From positions 124,001-188,000 of the forward strand of contig NZ_QKVK01000006.1 in NCBI RefSeq assembly GCF_003234965.1: a stretch of 64,000 bases of DNA, in the 5' to 3' direction. The notes beneath the pieces were generated by a model. That model did not search any database. It was not told the DNA's origin and saw only the letters and a program-made list of their open reading frames with translations. The DNA is from Aestuariivirga litoralis. Its GTDB lineage: Bacteria > Pseudomonadota > Alphaproteobacteria > Rhizobiales > Aestuariivirgaceae. Positions within the stretch are counted from its first letter, which is position 1. Each line of letters begins with the position of its first letter. This document shows positions 53,397 to 62,425 of the stretch, in pieces. A program made the translations under genes and the position numbers.

Positions 53397-53713
53397 GTCA
53401 CCAACTCTGTCCCCGGTGCGGCCCTACTACAGCCCTGCCGCCATTCCGCCCCAATCTGCGCAAATCCGTGGCGTTTGTACAGCCCACCCAAGGGGGCCCG
53501 TGTGGAAAACCGGAGGTGGCGTTTCAGGAAACTCCCGACTGTGTCCTGCCGGCATCAGGTGAGGCCGCAAAAAGCCCCGCAATCATTGCGCTTTCAGCCC
53601 GGCGTGCAGGGAACGCCCCGCGTGGCCTGCGCCCGCCGCGGCAGGCGCGCGGCGGCATGATGACCAGCCAGGCGGCCATGGCCATCGCGGCATGGCGGCG
53701 CGCATCATCCGAA
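53397..53713. other. Gene-free 317-bp gap
   Basis: No gene or clear terminator seen. The left end should hold the promoter and leader of the double cold-shock gene. A Cys-free Pro/Arg-rich open frame crosses the gap but has no ribosome site or family pattern. Confidence 0.4.
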
Positions 53714-54475
53714 TCAGCCGGGTGCGAGGCGCGCCATCACCGCGCCGAGCACGGGGCCCGCCTCGGCATGGATGACGAGACGCGCCAAACCGTCGAGTCC
53801 GGTTTCCTCGCGGTTGAGGATCACCAGCGGCGTGCGGTTATGACTGGCCAGAACAGGAAGGCCCGCGGCAGGAAAGACCTGCAGCGAGGAGCCGATCGAC
53901 AGGAACAGGTCGGCATCGAGCGTGGCCGCGCGGGCATCGGCCATCTGCTGTTCCGGCATCGCCTGGCCGAAGGAGATGGTGGCCGACTTCACGATGCCGC
54001 CGCAGGCGCTGCACACGGGCGCGCGGCCGGTTTCGTCGATCACCCCGCGCACCCAGTCGATCTCGTGGCGCTGGCCGCAGGCGAGGCACCTGGCATAGGT
54101 GCCGTTGCCATGGATCTCGATGATGCGCTCCGCCGGGATGCCGGCGGCGGCGTGCAGCCCGTCGATGTTCTGGGTGATGACGGTGGAGACATGGCCCATG
54201 TCCATGAGCCTCGCCACCGCCTTGTGGCTGGGCCCCGGCTCTGCCTTCGCGATGGTGTCGCGGATCATCAGGAAGCGCCGCCATGCCTCGAGCCGCGTAT
54301 CCTCCGAGGCGAGGAAGGCGCTGTATTCGATGGGCTTGTACCTCGTCCAGAAGCCGCACGGCGAACGGAAATCGGGAATGCCGCACTCGGTCGAGATGCC
54401 CGCCCCGGTGAACACCACGGCGCGCCTGGCGCGCTGGACCATGCCCGCCAGTTCATCTATCAGTCCGTCATTCAC
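53714..54475 (-). CDS. NAD-dependent protein deacylase (sirtuin)
   Basis: The 253-residue enzyme has FTGAGISTECGIPDFRSP, TQNIDGLH, the catalytic HG in EIHGNGTY, the zinc ribbon CLACGQR / CSACGG and GSSLQVFPAAGLP. It removes acyl groups from lysine with NAD. The start is 11 bp from the divergent gloA start; ATG codon 12 (54442) is an alternative. It is class-III type, close to CobB in motif content. Confidence 0.92.
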   Translation of the reverse strand: MNDGLIDELAGMVQRARRAVVFTGAGISTECGIPDFRSPCGFWTRYKPIEYSAFLASEDTRLEAWRRFLMIRDTIAKAEPGPSHKAVARLMDMGHVSTVITQNIDGLHAAAGIPAERIIEIHGNGTYARCLACGQRHEIDWVRGVIDETGRAPVCSACGGIVKSATISFGQAMPEQQMADARAATLDADLFLSIGSSLQVFPAAGLPVLASHNRTPLVILNREETGLDGLARLVIHAEAGPVLGAVMARLAPG

Positions 54476-54486
54476 GAGGTGACCCC

Positions 54487-54906
54487 ATGAAATATCTCCA
54501 CACCATGATCCGCGTCTCCAACCTGGAGCAGTCGGTCGACTTCTTCATCAACAAGCTCGGCTTCGTCGAGCAGCGCCGCTACGAGAACGAGAAGGGCCGC
54601 TTCACGCTGGTTTTCGTCGCGGCACCCGAAAGCCCCGATGCGCCGGTCGAGCTCACCTACAACTGGGATCCGGAAGTCTATACCGGCGGACGCAATTTCG
54701 GCCACCTCGCGCTGGGCGTCGACAACATCTACGACTATTGCGCCAATCTCCAGAAGCACGGCATCACCATCAACCGCCCGCCGCGCGATGGCCGCATGGC
54801 CTTCATCAAGACGCCCGACGGCATCTCGATCGAGCTTCTGCAGAAGGGTGACGCGCTGCCGGTGGCGGAGCCGTGGAGCTCGATGCCGAACACGGGCACC
54901 TGGTGA
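54487..54906 (+). CDS. gloA: Lactoylglutathione lyase (glyoxalase I)
   Basis: The 139-residue enzyme isomerises the methylglyoxal-glutathione adduct. Metal ligands are H5 (KYLHTMIRV), E55 (PVELTYNW), H73 (FGHLALGV) and E116 (GISIELLQK). NNW-type loops are as in nickel-dependent bacterial enzymes. GAGGTGA lies before the ATG. Confidence 0.95.
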   Translation: MKYLHTMIRVSNLEQSVDFFINKLGFVEQRRYENEKGRFTLVFVAAPESPDAPVELTYNWDPEVYTGGRNFGHLALGVDNIYDYCANLQKHGITINRPPRDGRMAFIKTPDGISIELLQKGDALPVAEPWSSMPNTGTW

Positions 54907-54910
54907 GGAA

Positions 54911-55288
54911 TCACCACACCCCGTCCACCTCATAGGCCTCGTCCATCCCGGGCCACGGCGGCATGGTGACGCCGACGCAGTGCAGCGGCTCCTCGCCGTC
55001 GTTGCGGAACTGGAAATGCGCGCCCACCGGAATGGCGACCGAGATGCCGGCGCGCAGCTCCACCATGACCTCCGCCGCGCCGAGCCTGCGCCACATGCGG
55101 CCGGTGCCGTGGGTGACGAGCCACACCTCTTCCACGCTGCGGTGCGCCACCGCCTTGGACACCGCCCCTGGCGGCAGGCTGAACTGCGCCATCGACCCGC
55201 GCGAGGTGGCGGCGAGGATGCGCACCTCCGAGCCATCGGGAGCGGTGACGTCCGGGTGGTGCGAGCGTTCGCGGGTCGAGAGGCTCAT
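54911..55288 (-). CDS. Cupin-domain protein
   Basis: The 125-residue protein is a single cupin: AVAHRSVEEVWLVTHGTGRMW and AIPVGAHFQFRNDGEEPLHCVGVTMPPWPG give the two conserved motifs, with one His less than classic metal cupins. It is likely a small-molecule-binding or isomerase-like protein. Its start overlaps the SDR stop (ATGA), so the two are coupled and probably work on the same metabolite. Confidence 0.85.
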   Translation of the reverse strand: MSLSTRERSHHPDVTAPDGSEVRILAATSRGSMAQFSLPPGAVSKAVAHRSVEEVWLVTHGTGRMWRRLGAAEVMVELRAGISVAIPVGAHFQFRNDGEEPLHCVGVTMPPWPGMDEAYEVDGVW

Positions 55289-56031
55289 GCCATCAGCTGC
55301 CCGCCATTGACCTCGATCACCTGCCCCGTGACATAGCCCGAGGCCGCATCGCTGGCGAGATAGAGGAAGGTGCCGGCACAATCCTGCGCCACGCCCAGCC
55401 GCTGCATGGGAATGGTCTTGCGCGTCGCCTCGCGCTTGGCCTCGTCCGAGAAGCGGTCGTGGAACGCCGTGTGGATGGTGCCGGGCGACACGCAGTTGAC
55501 GCGCACGCTGCTGGCGACGAGTTCCTTGGCCAGGGTCTTGGAGAAGGCGGAGACAAAGGCCTTGGCGCCGCCATAGACCGCACCCCCCGGGCTCGAGCCG
55601 GTGCGCGCCGCGATCGAGGTGACGTTGATGATGTTGCCAGCACCTTGCGCCTTCATCAGCTTCGCGGCGAGACGGCAGCAGTGGATGAGCTGGCGGCAGT
55701 TGAGATCGAACACCCTGTCGATGAAGTCGTCATCGAGTTCCGTCACCTGCACGCGGCCCACCAGGCTTCCGGCATTGTTGACGAGGACGTCGATGCGGCC
55801 GAAGCGGGCGAGCGCCGCGTCGAACAGCTTCTCCGGTGCGCCCTTCTCCGTCAGGTCCAGCTTCAGCGTGGCGATGCCGGCAGCCTCGATCGCGGCGCGT
55901 TCCGTGCCGCCGCCCAGATACTGCGCGAAGACATTTGCGCCCGCCGCCGCGAAGGCCAGGGATGCCGCCCCGCCAATGCCGGTGACGCCACCCGTCACCA
56001 CCACAACCTTGCCCTTCAGATCGTCGAACAT
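55285..56031 (-). CDS. Short-chain dehydrogenase/reductase
   Basis: The 248-residue enzyme has the cofactor loop TGGVTGIGGAASLAF, NNAG, and the triad S139, Y153 and K157 (NVTSI..VYGGAK). The D-rich segment LKLDLTEK favours NAD(H). It ends GYVTGQVIEVNGGQLMA, typical for classical SDRs. Substrate unknown; coupled to the cupin gene. Confidence 0.9.
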   Translation of the reverse strand: MFDDLKGKVVVVTGGVTGIGGAASLAFAAAGANVFAQYLGGGTERAAIEAAGIATLKLDLTEKGAPEKLFDAALARFGRIDVLVNNAGSLVGRVQVTELDDDFIDRVFDLNCRQLIHCCRLAAKLMKAQGAGNIINVTSIAARTGSSPGGAVYGGAKAFVSAFSKTLAKELVASSVRVNCVSPGTIHTAFHDRFSDEAKREATRKTIPMQRLGVAQDCAGTFLYLASDAASGYVTGQVIEVNGGQLMA

Positions 56032-56126
56032 GGAATCCCCTTTGTCTCGGCCCGCATCATTGTTGCGGGCGGCGGCGATGGCAACAGCATCTTGCGGGGG
56101 CCCGCCTTGCGCGCCAAATTCGCACC

Positions 56127-56510
56127 ATGGCGCGCGGGCTCATGGTCTGGCTTCTCATCATGGTGGCGGAGACGGTCCACGGCGTGCTGCGCGGGCTGCT
56201 GCTGGTGCCGCTGACCGGCGCCGCCGCGGCGGAGCGCATCGGCTGGCCGGTGGCAGCGCTGCTGGTGCTGGCGATCACCACGCTCGCCATTGGCTGGACG
56301 GGTCTTGCCACGCCAAGGCAGCTGCTGCGGCTGGGCGTGGTCTGGGCGGTGCTGACGGTCCTGTTCGAGCTCGGCATCGGCGCCCTGCGCGGCCTCGATG
56401 CGCAGGGGCTGGCCGCGGCCCTCAACCCGCTGACCGGCAGCGTTCCATGGAGTGCGGCGCTGATGGTGCTGGCGCCCCTCATCGCCGCGCGGCTGCGCGG
56501 CGTGCGGTGA
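56127..56510 (+). CDS. Membrane protein of unknown function
   Basis: The 127-residue protein has four predicted helices: LMVWLLIMVAETVHGVLRGLLLV, VAALLVLAITTLAIGWTGLA, LGVVWAVLTVLFELGIGAL and SAALMVLAPLIAARL. The acidic ETVHG in helix 1 and FELG in helix 3 could form a polar site. No family recognised. Convergent with the following gene, ending 3 bp before it. Confidence 0.6.
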   Translation: MARGLMVWLLIMVAETVHGVLRGLLLVPLTGAAAAERIGWPVAALLVLAITTLAIGWTGLATPRQLLRLGVVWAVLTVLFELGIGALRGLDAQGLAAALNPLTGSVPWSAALMVLAPLIAARLRGVR

Positions 56511-56513
56511 GGC

Positions 56514-56912
56514 TCAGCGCAGGCGGGCGACCCCGCTCCTGCCGTCGTCGCGCACCCACTTGATCTTGTTGGCCGCGAGCTTGGTGACGGTGAAGCAGAA
56601 GGTCTTGCCGTCATACCACTGCCGCCACTTCTGGCACAGCTTCTCGCCCGACACCCACCAGCGCCCGCTGTCCTTCGGCGTCATGTAGCGCCCGAGGCCC
56701 GCTGCCTCGCCGGACCCATCGACGACGCCGCCGGGGCGATAGGTGAGCGGGATCTCGCCACCCAGCGGCACCGCCAGGTAGATGCGCTTGCCGCTGATGA
56801 AGGACTTGAGCGCCGCGCCCTGCAGCTTTTCCGCGGCGGCAGGGGCGGCCAGAGCCGCAAGAGCCAGGGCCACGCCCCAGAACCGCAGAGCCGCGGCGCG
56901 CGTAGTGAACAT
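56514..56912 (-). CDS. DUF995-like exported protein
   Basis: The 132-residue protein has a signal peptide (near APAAAEK) and the pattern LQGAALKSFISGKRIYLAVPLGGEIPLTYRPGG, then GRWWVSGEKLCQKWRQWYDGKTFCFTV (in outline), as in small DUF995-type periplasmic proteins with one disulfide. ATG 56912 chosen over 56921. Function unknown. Confidence 0.65.
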   Translation of the reverse strand: MFTTRAAALRFWGVALALAALAAPAAAEKLQGAALKSFISGKRIYLAVPLGGEIPLTYRPGGVVDGSGEAAGLGRYMTPKDSGRWWVSGEKLCQKWRQWYDGKTFCFTVTKLAANKIKWVRDDGRSGVARLR

Positions 56913-56983
56913 GCCTCGCATTGCCAGAACCTCTTCCGTGTCACCGATGCCTTGGCTACGCAGAAAGACCCGCGCCAGACCGC

Positions 56984-57562
56984 ATGCCCGCCTTCACCGC
57001 CCTGTTCCAGTTCCTCGCCTTCGACATTGCCTGGGCCTCCGCCGTGGCCGGAGGCGCGGGCGGCTGGCCATGGATCGGTGCCATTCCGGCGCTTGGTGTG
57101 CTCGCCCTTCACCTTTTCGTGAGCCGGGCGGTGATCGCAGCGGAGCTTGGCGCCGTGCTGGCCATCGCCCTGTTCGGCATCCTGCTGGAAGCCGGCTTCA
57201 TGGGTGCCGGGCTGGTGAATTTTGCGGGGCACCCGGTGCTGGGCGTGCTGCCGCCCGTCTGGGTGTGGGCGCTGTGGCTGGGCTTTGCCAGCCTGCCCAA
57301 TGGCAGCCTCGTCTGGCTTCAGGGGCGCCCGGTTCTGCAGGCGGGGCTGGGTCTGGTCTTCGGCCCGCTGGCCTACTGGACGGGCGCCAAGATGGGTGCT
57401 GCCGCCATGCCCACGGCGGGGGCATTCCTGGTCATCGCGCTGGCCTGGGCGCTGGCCTTTCCCGTCATCATGGCCATGGCAGCACGGCTGTCGCCGCGTC
57501 AGCCCACCCGCACGCCAGTTGATCTCGATCATGGAGCGGGCGGCAGGCCGCAGGGCAAGTGA
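56984..57562 (+). CDS. DUF2878 membrane protein
   Basis: The 192-residue protein has five to six membrane helices (LFQFLAFDIAWASAVAG, WIGAIPALGVLALHLFVS, LGAVLAIALFGILLEAGF, VWVWALWLGFASL, GLGLVFGPLAYWTGAKMG, AFLVIALAWALAFPVIMAM), matching the small DUF2878 family. The family has no known function. The frame is open further upstream, but ATG 56984 gives the first helix directly. Confidence 0.75.
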   Translation: MPAFTALFQFLAFDIAWASAVAGGAGGWPWIGAIPALGVLALHLFVSRAVIAAELGAVLAIALFGILLEAGFMGAGLVNFAGHPVLGVLPPVWVWALWLGFASLPNGSLVWLQGRPVLQAGLGLVFGPLAYWTGAKMGAAAMPTAGAFLVIALAWALAFPVIMAMAARLSPRQPTRTPVDLDHGAGGRPQGK

Positions 57563-57589
57563 GTTGACGAACGAAGCGAAAGCCTGCCC

Positions 57590-58156
57590 ATGACCAGCCT
57601 GAACTTCATCCTCGGCCTGATCGCGCTGCTCTTCGCGCCGGGACCGACCAATGCGCTGCTCGCCCTTTCAGGCGCCGAGGCCGGCGCATGGCGCACGCTG
57701 CGGCTCCTGCCATTCGTCGCCCTTGCCTATGCGATCACCGTTCTCCCGTTGTCCCTGCTGGGGGACGAACTACAACAGCAGCAGCATTGGGTGCGCGCCG
57801 CTGTCGGCTTCGCCGCCGCGCTGTGGGTGGCGTGGATGGCGGTGGCCCTGTGGCATGGTTCCGGCCAGGCAGCGGGGGCGACGCCCGGCAGTTCGCGGGC
57901 GGCCCGGCTGTTCATCACCACGCTGCTCAACCCCAAGGCCTTTGTCATCGGCCTGGTGCTGGTTCCGGCCCAGCCGTCCCAGCCCATGGCGATCGTGATG
58001 TTTTTCGTAGTCCTTACTATGGCCGGCGCGGCATGGAGCGTGCTGGGGAGCGCGCTGCATGGATCCGCGCAGGGGCTGCCCGTGCTGCGGCGCATCTGTG
58101 CCGCCTGGCTCGGCCTGCTGGCCGTACTTCTCGGCTCGGCTGCCTTCGCCGCTTGA
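57590..58156 (+). CDS. LysE-family exporter
   Basis: The 188-residue membrane protein has the LysE landmarks: LNFILGLIALLFAPGPTNALLALSG (in outline) near the start with the P-G-P-x-N turn, and LFITTLLNPKAFVIGLVL in the middle, with about six helices. It exports amino acids or small metabolites. It begins 27 bp after the DUF2878 gene and both may be co-transcribed. Confidence 0.88.
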   Translation: MTSLNFILGLIALLFAPGPTNALLALSGAEAGAWRTLRLLPFVALAYAITVLPLSLLGDELQQQQHWVRAAVGFAAALWVAWMAVALWHGSGQAAGATPGSSRAARLFITTLLNPKAFVIGLVLVPAQPSQPMAIVMFFVVLTMAGAAWSVLGSALHGSAQGLPVLRRICAAWLGLLAVLLGSAAFAA

Positions 58157-58159
58157 GGT

Positions 58160-59911
58160 TCAGAGCGAGACATCACCGCCCGCCTCGACGACCTTGGCGA
58201 GCGGCGCCGAAAGCCGCCAGACGAGGCCTTGCGGGGCGTGGTCCAAGGCCGCCTCGGCCTCGAGCGACTGCTCGGCGAGGCGGGTCAGGATCAGCGTGCC
58301 GAGGCCCGAGCGCTCCGGCGGCGCGACCGGCGGTCCACCCTCCTCGCGCCAGGTGACGAGCAGGCGCCGTCCATCCTCCGTCACCTCCCACGACACCGCC
58401 ACGCGGCCGTCCTCGCGTGACAGCGCGCCATACTTGCCGGCATTGGCGGCAAGTTCGTGCAGCGCCATGCCGAGGCTCTGCGCGGCGGAGGCATTGATGC
58501 GCAGTGGCGGACCGGCCACCATGATCCGTCGGCCCACCAGGTCCTTGAAGTGTGCCAGCTGCGAGCTCACCAGTTCGCCGAGTTCCACACCCCGCCAGGC
58601 ATTGTTGACGAGCAGGTCGTGGCTCGCCGCCAGGCCCTGCAGCCGGTCGCTGAAGCGCTCGGCGAAGCGTGCGGGATCGCCATAACTCGCCGTCTGCCGC
58701 GCCACCGACTGGACCACGGCAAGCAGGTTCTTCGAGCGGTGGTTCACCTCGCGCATCAGGAGCTTGATCTGCTCTTCCTGGCGCTTGCGCTCCGTCATGT
58801 CGGTGACCAGCGCCACGATCGACACGGGGGTGCCCTGTCGGTCGCGCAGCAGCAGCACGAACTTGTGCACCCACACGGTGCGGCCGGTCTTGTGGATGGA
58901 GCGGTTGAAGATCTCGAAATACGGCACCTCCTGGCGCACCAGCCGCTCCATCTCGCGGAGGTTCGCGTCGCGGTCGTCGGGGTGGACGATGGAGACGAAG
59001 GGCACGTTGCGCAACTCATCCAGCGAATAGCCGAGGATGCGCTCATAGGCCGGGTTGCACTGCACGAAGTTGCCGTCGATGTCGGAAATGGAAATGCCGG
59101 TCGGCGCATTCTCGAAGATGCCGCGGAAGCGCTCCTCGCTGGCCAGCAGCTGCTCCTCGAAGCGCTTGCGGGCGGTGATGTCGGTGGCCACGCCCAGCAC
59201 CTGGCGCAACCGCCCGCCGGCATCACGCGAGAAGGCGCGGTCGCTGCTCAGCAGCCACACCCAGCTGCCGTCCTTGCGGCGCATGCGGTATTCGATGTCG
59301 GGCGAGGTCACTTCCGGGCTGGCCCGCATCGCGGCGAAGCGGGCCATGGCGCGCGGCACGTCGTCCGGATGCAGCAGCGTTGCCATCAACCCGGGGCCCA
59401 TGGCTGAGATCTCCTGCGGCTCGTAGCCGAGGATGGACTTCGACTGCGGGCTGATGAACAGGTTATGGCCGGTCTCGATGTCATAAATATAGGTGAGGGA
59501 AGGTGCTGCGGCGATGACGCTGCCTGAGAAGTGCTGCTGGCTCTGCAGGCTTTCGGTGAGCTGGCGCGAGGTGACCAGAGTGCGCTGCTGGAAGTCGATG
59601 GCCTTGACGATGAGATAGCCGAAGAGCGCGAAGCTGAACCACGACGCGACGTCCCACACCAGCGGCACGGGATCATGGCCCGGCCTGAAGAAGAAGGGCG
59701 ACACCGCAAGCCCGGTGAGCAGCGCGGCAATGCCCATGCGGTGACCGCCGATCAGGGCGCAGAACAGGATGGCGGGGTAGAAGCTGAGGAAGGGACCGGC
59801 CAGCGGAAACAGCAGCCGCATCACCACGGCCGTGCCGATCACCGCAATGCACAGGGCCCAGGACAGCCAGTCCCGGCGCGGCAGTCGCGACAGCCAGTGA
59901 TCCAGTTTCAA
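58160..59911 (-). CDS. PAS-domain HWE-type histidine kinase
   Basis: The 583-residue protein has an N-terminal membrane part with DUF4118-like helices (LFPLAGPFLSFYPAILFCALIGG, AALLTGLAVSPFFF), two PAS/PAC modules (about 120-250 and 260-380), and an HWE kinase core: REVNHRSKNLLAVVQSVARQ with H391, HELAANAGKYGAL, and VTWREEGGPPVAPP with the W-x-E of the family. HWE kinases include light- and stress-sensing enzymes. No regulator gene is adjacent; convergent with lysE. Confidence 0.9.
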   Translation of the reverse strand: MKLDHWLSRLPRRDWLSWALCIAVIGTAVVMRLLFPLAGPFLSFYPAILFCALIGGHRMGIAALLTGLAVSPFFFRPGHDPVPLVWDVASWFSFALFGYLIVKAIDFQQRTLVTSRQLTESLQSQQHFSGSVIAAAPSLTYIYDIETGHNLFISPQSKSILGYEPQEISAMGPGLMATLLHPDDVPRAMARFAAMRASPEVTSPDIEYRMRRKDGSWVWLLSSDRAFSRDAGGRLRQVLGVATDITARKRFEEQLLASEERFRGIFENAPTGISISDIDGNFVQCNPAYERILGYSLDELRNVPFVSIVHPDDRDANLREMERLVRQEVPYFEIFNRSIHKTGRTVWVHKFVLLLRDRQGTPVSIVALVTDMTERKRQEEQIKLLMREVNHRSKNLLAVVQSVARQTASYGDPARFAERFSDRLQGLAASHDLLVNNAWRGVELGELVSSQLAHFKDLVGRRIMVAGPPLRINASAAQSLGMALHELAANAGKYGALSREDGRVAVSWEVTEDGRRLLVTWREEGGPPVAPPERSGLGTLILTRLAEQSLEAEAALDHAPQGLVWRLSAPLAKVVEAGGDVSL

Positions 59912-60056
59912 GCCCAGTGACCGGCCAGGGCCGGCTCCTCGTTGCGCCGGTCGAGACTAGCATGGGGTGGCGCGGACGAGGTCGCTCATCCCGCAGAATT
60001 TTTTCCTCAACCCTGCGCTGACGGCAGGTTGCGCGATGTGACCTTGCGTTGCCGGC

Positions 60057-60506
60057 CTAGGCCTTTTCCTTGCGGCGCCTGGCCATGGCACCGATGATGG
60101 TGGAGACGGCCGGCAGCACGAGGCCCGCCATCGACCCGGCACCCAGCCCGCCCATCAGCGGGGCAGACCTGATCTCGGTCTCGATCGAGTCCGCCGCCAT
60201 GTTTCGGATCTCCTCGGCCAGCGCCATTTCGGGCCCCGGCTTCACGGCAGCGGCAACGGCCAGCGCCGCCGCGGCGAGCGCCAGGTTGATGAGGCCCAGC
60301 CCGGCCGGTGTCCACACCGGCCCCCACAGCGGCGAGAGCCAGGCAAACAGCCCCATGTTGACGAAGACCAGGCCAAGCCCGGCGAACAGCAGCGCGAAGC
60401 CGACGAAGGCCGACCGCTTGAGGGCGAAGGCGAGCTTCGCCTGCAGCATCAGCAGCTCGCCGCGCAGGATGAGGCGGATGTGACGGGACAGGTTGTTGAG
60501 GTTCAT
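60057..60506 (-). CDS. Phage-holin-superfamily-like membrane protein
   Basis: The 149-residue protein has a positive N-terminus, helix-forming HIRLILRGELLMLQAKLAFA, and two membrane helices (FVGFALLFAGLGLVFVNMGLF; AGLGLINLALAAAALAVAAAV), followed by an amphipathic tail. This is the pattern of the Phage_holin_3_6-like family found next to DUF883/YqjD proteins in chromosomes. It follows the DUF883-like gene by 12 bp. No phage context is present. Confidence 0.75.
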   Translation of the reverse strand: MNLNNLSRHIRLILRGELLMLQAKLAFALKRSAFVGFALLFAGLGLVFVNMGLFAWLSPLWGPVWTPAGLGLINLALAAAALAVAAAVKPGPEMALAEEIRNMAADSIETEIRSAPLMGGLGAGSMAGLVLPAVSTIIGAMARRRKEKA

Positions 60507-60518
60507 GATGCGATATCC

Positions 60519-60773
60519 CTAATGCGCGGTAAGCCGGCCGATGAGGATGCCCAGCGCCAGCGCCCCGGCAACCGTTGCGACCGGGTGCTCGGCGATGGTG
60601 TCCTCGGCGTTTTCCAGCATGTCCTGGACCAGGCGGTTGAGTTCGGCGATCTGCTCGTGCAGGCCGCCGGCCGCGGCCGCGTCACCCGCCGGCGCGGCTG
60701 CGGCCTCGCGCATCCGGGCGAGTTCCGCCCTGATCTCGTCCAGCTCCGTCTTCAGCGTCTTGCCGAGCGCCAT
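60519..60773 (-). CDS. DUF883/ElaB-YqjD-like membrane-tethered protein
   Basis: The 84-residue protein has an N-terminal coiled helix (LDEIRAELARMREAAAA, EQIAELNRLVQDMLENAED) and a C-terminal membrane helix after AEHPVATVAGALALGILIGRL, as in ElaB/YqjD proteins, which tether ribosomes to the inner membrane in E. coli. AGGGAGG lies 7 nt before ATG 60773. First gene of an operon with the holin-like gene. Confidence 0.8.
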   Translation of the reverse strand: MALGKTLKTELDEIRAELARMREAAAAPAGDAAAAGGLHEQIAELNRLVQDMLENAEDTIAEHPVATVAGALALGILIGRLTAH

Positions 60774-60999
60774 GCCGATCCTCCCTCGCCAGCCCGATTG
60801 GTTAGCATCCTGCAAACGCGCGGGTGGCAACTGCCGTCCGGCGATTGTAACCATTTTAACGGGTCTGTGGAAAGCTCCGGGCATTGCAGGTGGCGGCCCC
60901 CCGGGGCCGAGGCATTACGCCGCCCCGCCCGCCGGACATGCCGGCATCCCCCCACTCGCCATCGCGCGGGCTCGCCCGCCATCGACCTGCAGGACCGCC

Positions 61000-61368
61000 A
61001 TGACAGCGCATGCTCTCACGGATTCCGGCCCGCCGTCCGCCATCCCGGACGTGTGGGATGACCAGCGCCTTGCCAGCCTCATCGCCGACGTGGGCGAGAC
61101 CGGGCTGCGCGACATTCTCCGCCTGTTCATGGCGGACATGCCCTTCCTGCACCGGCAGTTCGATGCCGCGGTGGCCGGCGGCAATGCCGAAGCGGCCCTC
61201 GCCGTGCTGGCCGCGGTGCTCGATTCCGCCGAGGCGCTGGGGCTTTGCGCATTGGCCGCCCAGGCCCGCGCGATGCAGGCCGATCCGCTGGCCCGGTCCA
61301 ACCCCGACCTCCTGTCGCGCGAGGCGGCGCGCATCCGCTTCGTTCCGTCCCTCAAGCATGCTTCATAA
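61000..61368 (+). CDS. Hpt-like domain protein without the phospho-histidine
   Basis: The 122-residue protein follows the Hpt four-helix pattern: LASLIADVGETGLRDILRLFMADMPFLHRQFDAAVAGGN in outline, then ALAVLAAVLDSAEALGLCALAAQARAM. Where Hpt proteins have A-H-x-L-K-G, this protein has AAVLDS (about 71-76), so the phosphorylated His is Ala72 and the Lys is Asp. Phosphotransfer is therefore unlikely. AGGACC lies 4 nt before the ATG. It is followed 10 bp later by the HD-GYP gene. Confidence 0.7.
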   Translation: MTAHALTDSGPPSAIPDVWDDQRLASLIADVGETGLRDILRLFMADMPFLHRQFDAAVAGGNAEAALAVLAAVLDSAEALGLCALAAQARAMQADPLARSNPDLLSREAARIRFVPSLKHAS

Positions 61369-61378
61369 GGATTATCCG

Positions 61379-62425
61379 ATGAGCGCGAAACTCTCCGTCC
61401 TGATCGTCGACGACAACCGCACGAACCTCGCCCTCATGGACATGCTGGTGCGCAAGCTGCCGGATTGCGTGACACAGCTGCAGACCGACCCGCAGCTGCT
61501 GCTCGCCGACCTCGGCCGGCTGGACTATGACGTGGCTGTGCTGGCCGCCCGCATGGCGCCGCTCGACGGCATCACGCTCGCCGGGCGGCTGAAGGCCGAT
61601 CAGCGCTTCCGGGACAAGCCGATCCTGCTGGCTGCCGATGACCCCGATGGCGGGATGCGGGCGCGCGCCTTGGCCGCCGGCATCGAGGAGGTGCTGGAAA
61701 AGCCCATCAACCCCGTCGAGTTCCGCGCCCGCATCCAGAGCTTCGCGCGGCCGCGTCCGCAGGCCTCGCCGTGGGACGAGCCCTACACGGCGCCGGCAGA
61801 CGTCATGGCGCACGAGGACGAATATGTGTCGACCCTCGTCAAGGTGGCGGGCTGCCGCGACCGCGAGTCGCCGCAGCACAGCCAGCGCGTGGCGCGCTAC
61901 TGCGCCATTCTCGCGCATAATCTCGGCCTGCCGGAGGAGTTCTGCCGTGACATCCTCCATGCCGCGCCGCTGCACGACATCGGCAAGGCCGGCCTGAGCG
62001 ATGCGCTGCTGCGCAAGCCCGGCCTCCTGTCGCCCGAGGAACGCCGCGAGATGGAGGAGCACACCCGCATCGGCCATGCCATGCTGAAGGGCAGCCGCTC
62101 GCGGGTGTTCCGCATGGCGGCCGAGATTGCCCTCACCCACCACGAGCGCTGGAATGGCTCGGGCTATCCGCAGCGGCTGCGGGCCGAGCAGATCCCGCTG
62201 TCGGGGCGCATCGCCGCCGTGGCGGACGTGTTCGACGCGCTCACCAGCCTGCGCGCCTACAAGACCGCCTGGTCGATCGCCAATGCCTTCACCTATCTCC
62301 ACGACAATGCGGGTGAGCAGTTCGACCCCGCCTGTGTCGCCGCCTTCGAGAACGGCCGCGAGGAGATTGCCGCGGTGATGCTCGCCATGCCCGACCCCGA
62401 CGACGGCACCGCGGACGCGGCCTAG
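61379..62425 (+). CDS. HD-GYP phosphodiesterase with a pseudo-receiver domain
   Basis: The 348-residue protein has an N-terminal receiver domain and an HD-GYP domain. The receiver keeps the acidic pair (VDDN, 10-13) and K108 in LEKP, but the phospho-Asp position is Ala56 (VAVLAARMAPLDG) and the conserved Thr/Ser is Ala86. The HD-GYP part is intact: HSQRVARYC, HDIGK, THHERWNGSGYP and IAAVADVFDALTS, so it should hydrolyse cyclic-di-GMP. AAGGA lies 8 nt before ATG 61379. It overlaps the convergent kinase by 4 bp. Confidence 0.88.
   Translation: MSAKLSVLIVDDNRTNLALMDMLVRKLPDCVTQLQTDPQLLLADLGRLDYDVAVLAARMAPLDGITLAGRLKADQRFRDKPILLAADDPDGGMRARALAAGIEEVLEKPINPVEFRARIQSFARPRPQASPWDEPYTAPADVMAHEDEYVSTLVKVAGCRDRESPQHSQRVARYCAILAHNLGLPEEFCRDILHAAPLHDIGKAGLSDALLRKPGLLSPEERREMEEHTRIGHAMLKGSRSRVFRMAAEIALTHHERWNGSGYPQRLRAEQIPLSGRIAAVADVFDALTSLRAYKTAWSIANAFTYLHDNAGEQFDPACVAAFENGREEIAAVMLAMPDPDDGTADAA

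Noticed and set aside
60057-60773. Holin-like gene as sign of a prophage.
   Set aside because: Neighbours are a DUF883/YqjD protein and signalling genes; no other phage gene is present, and this pair is known in ordinary chromosomes.
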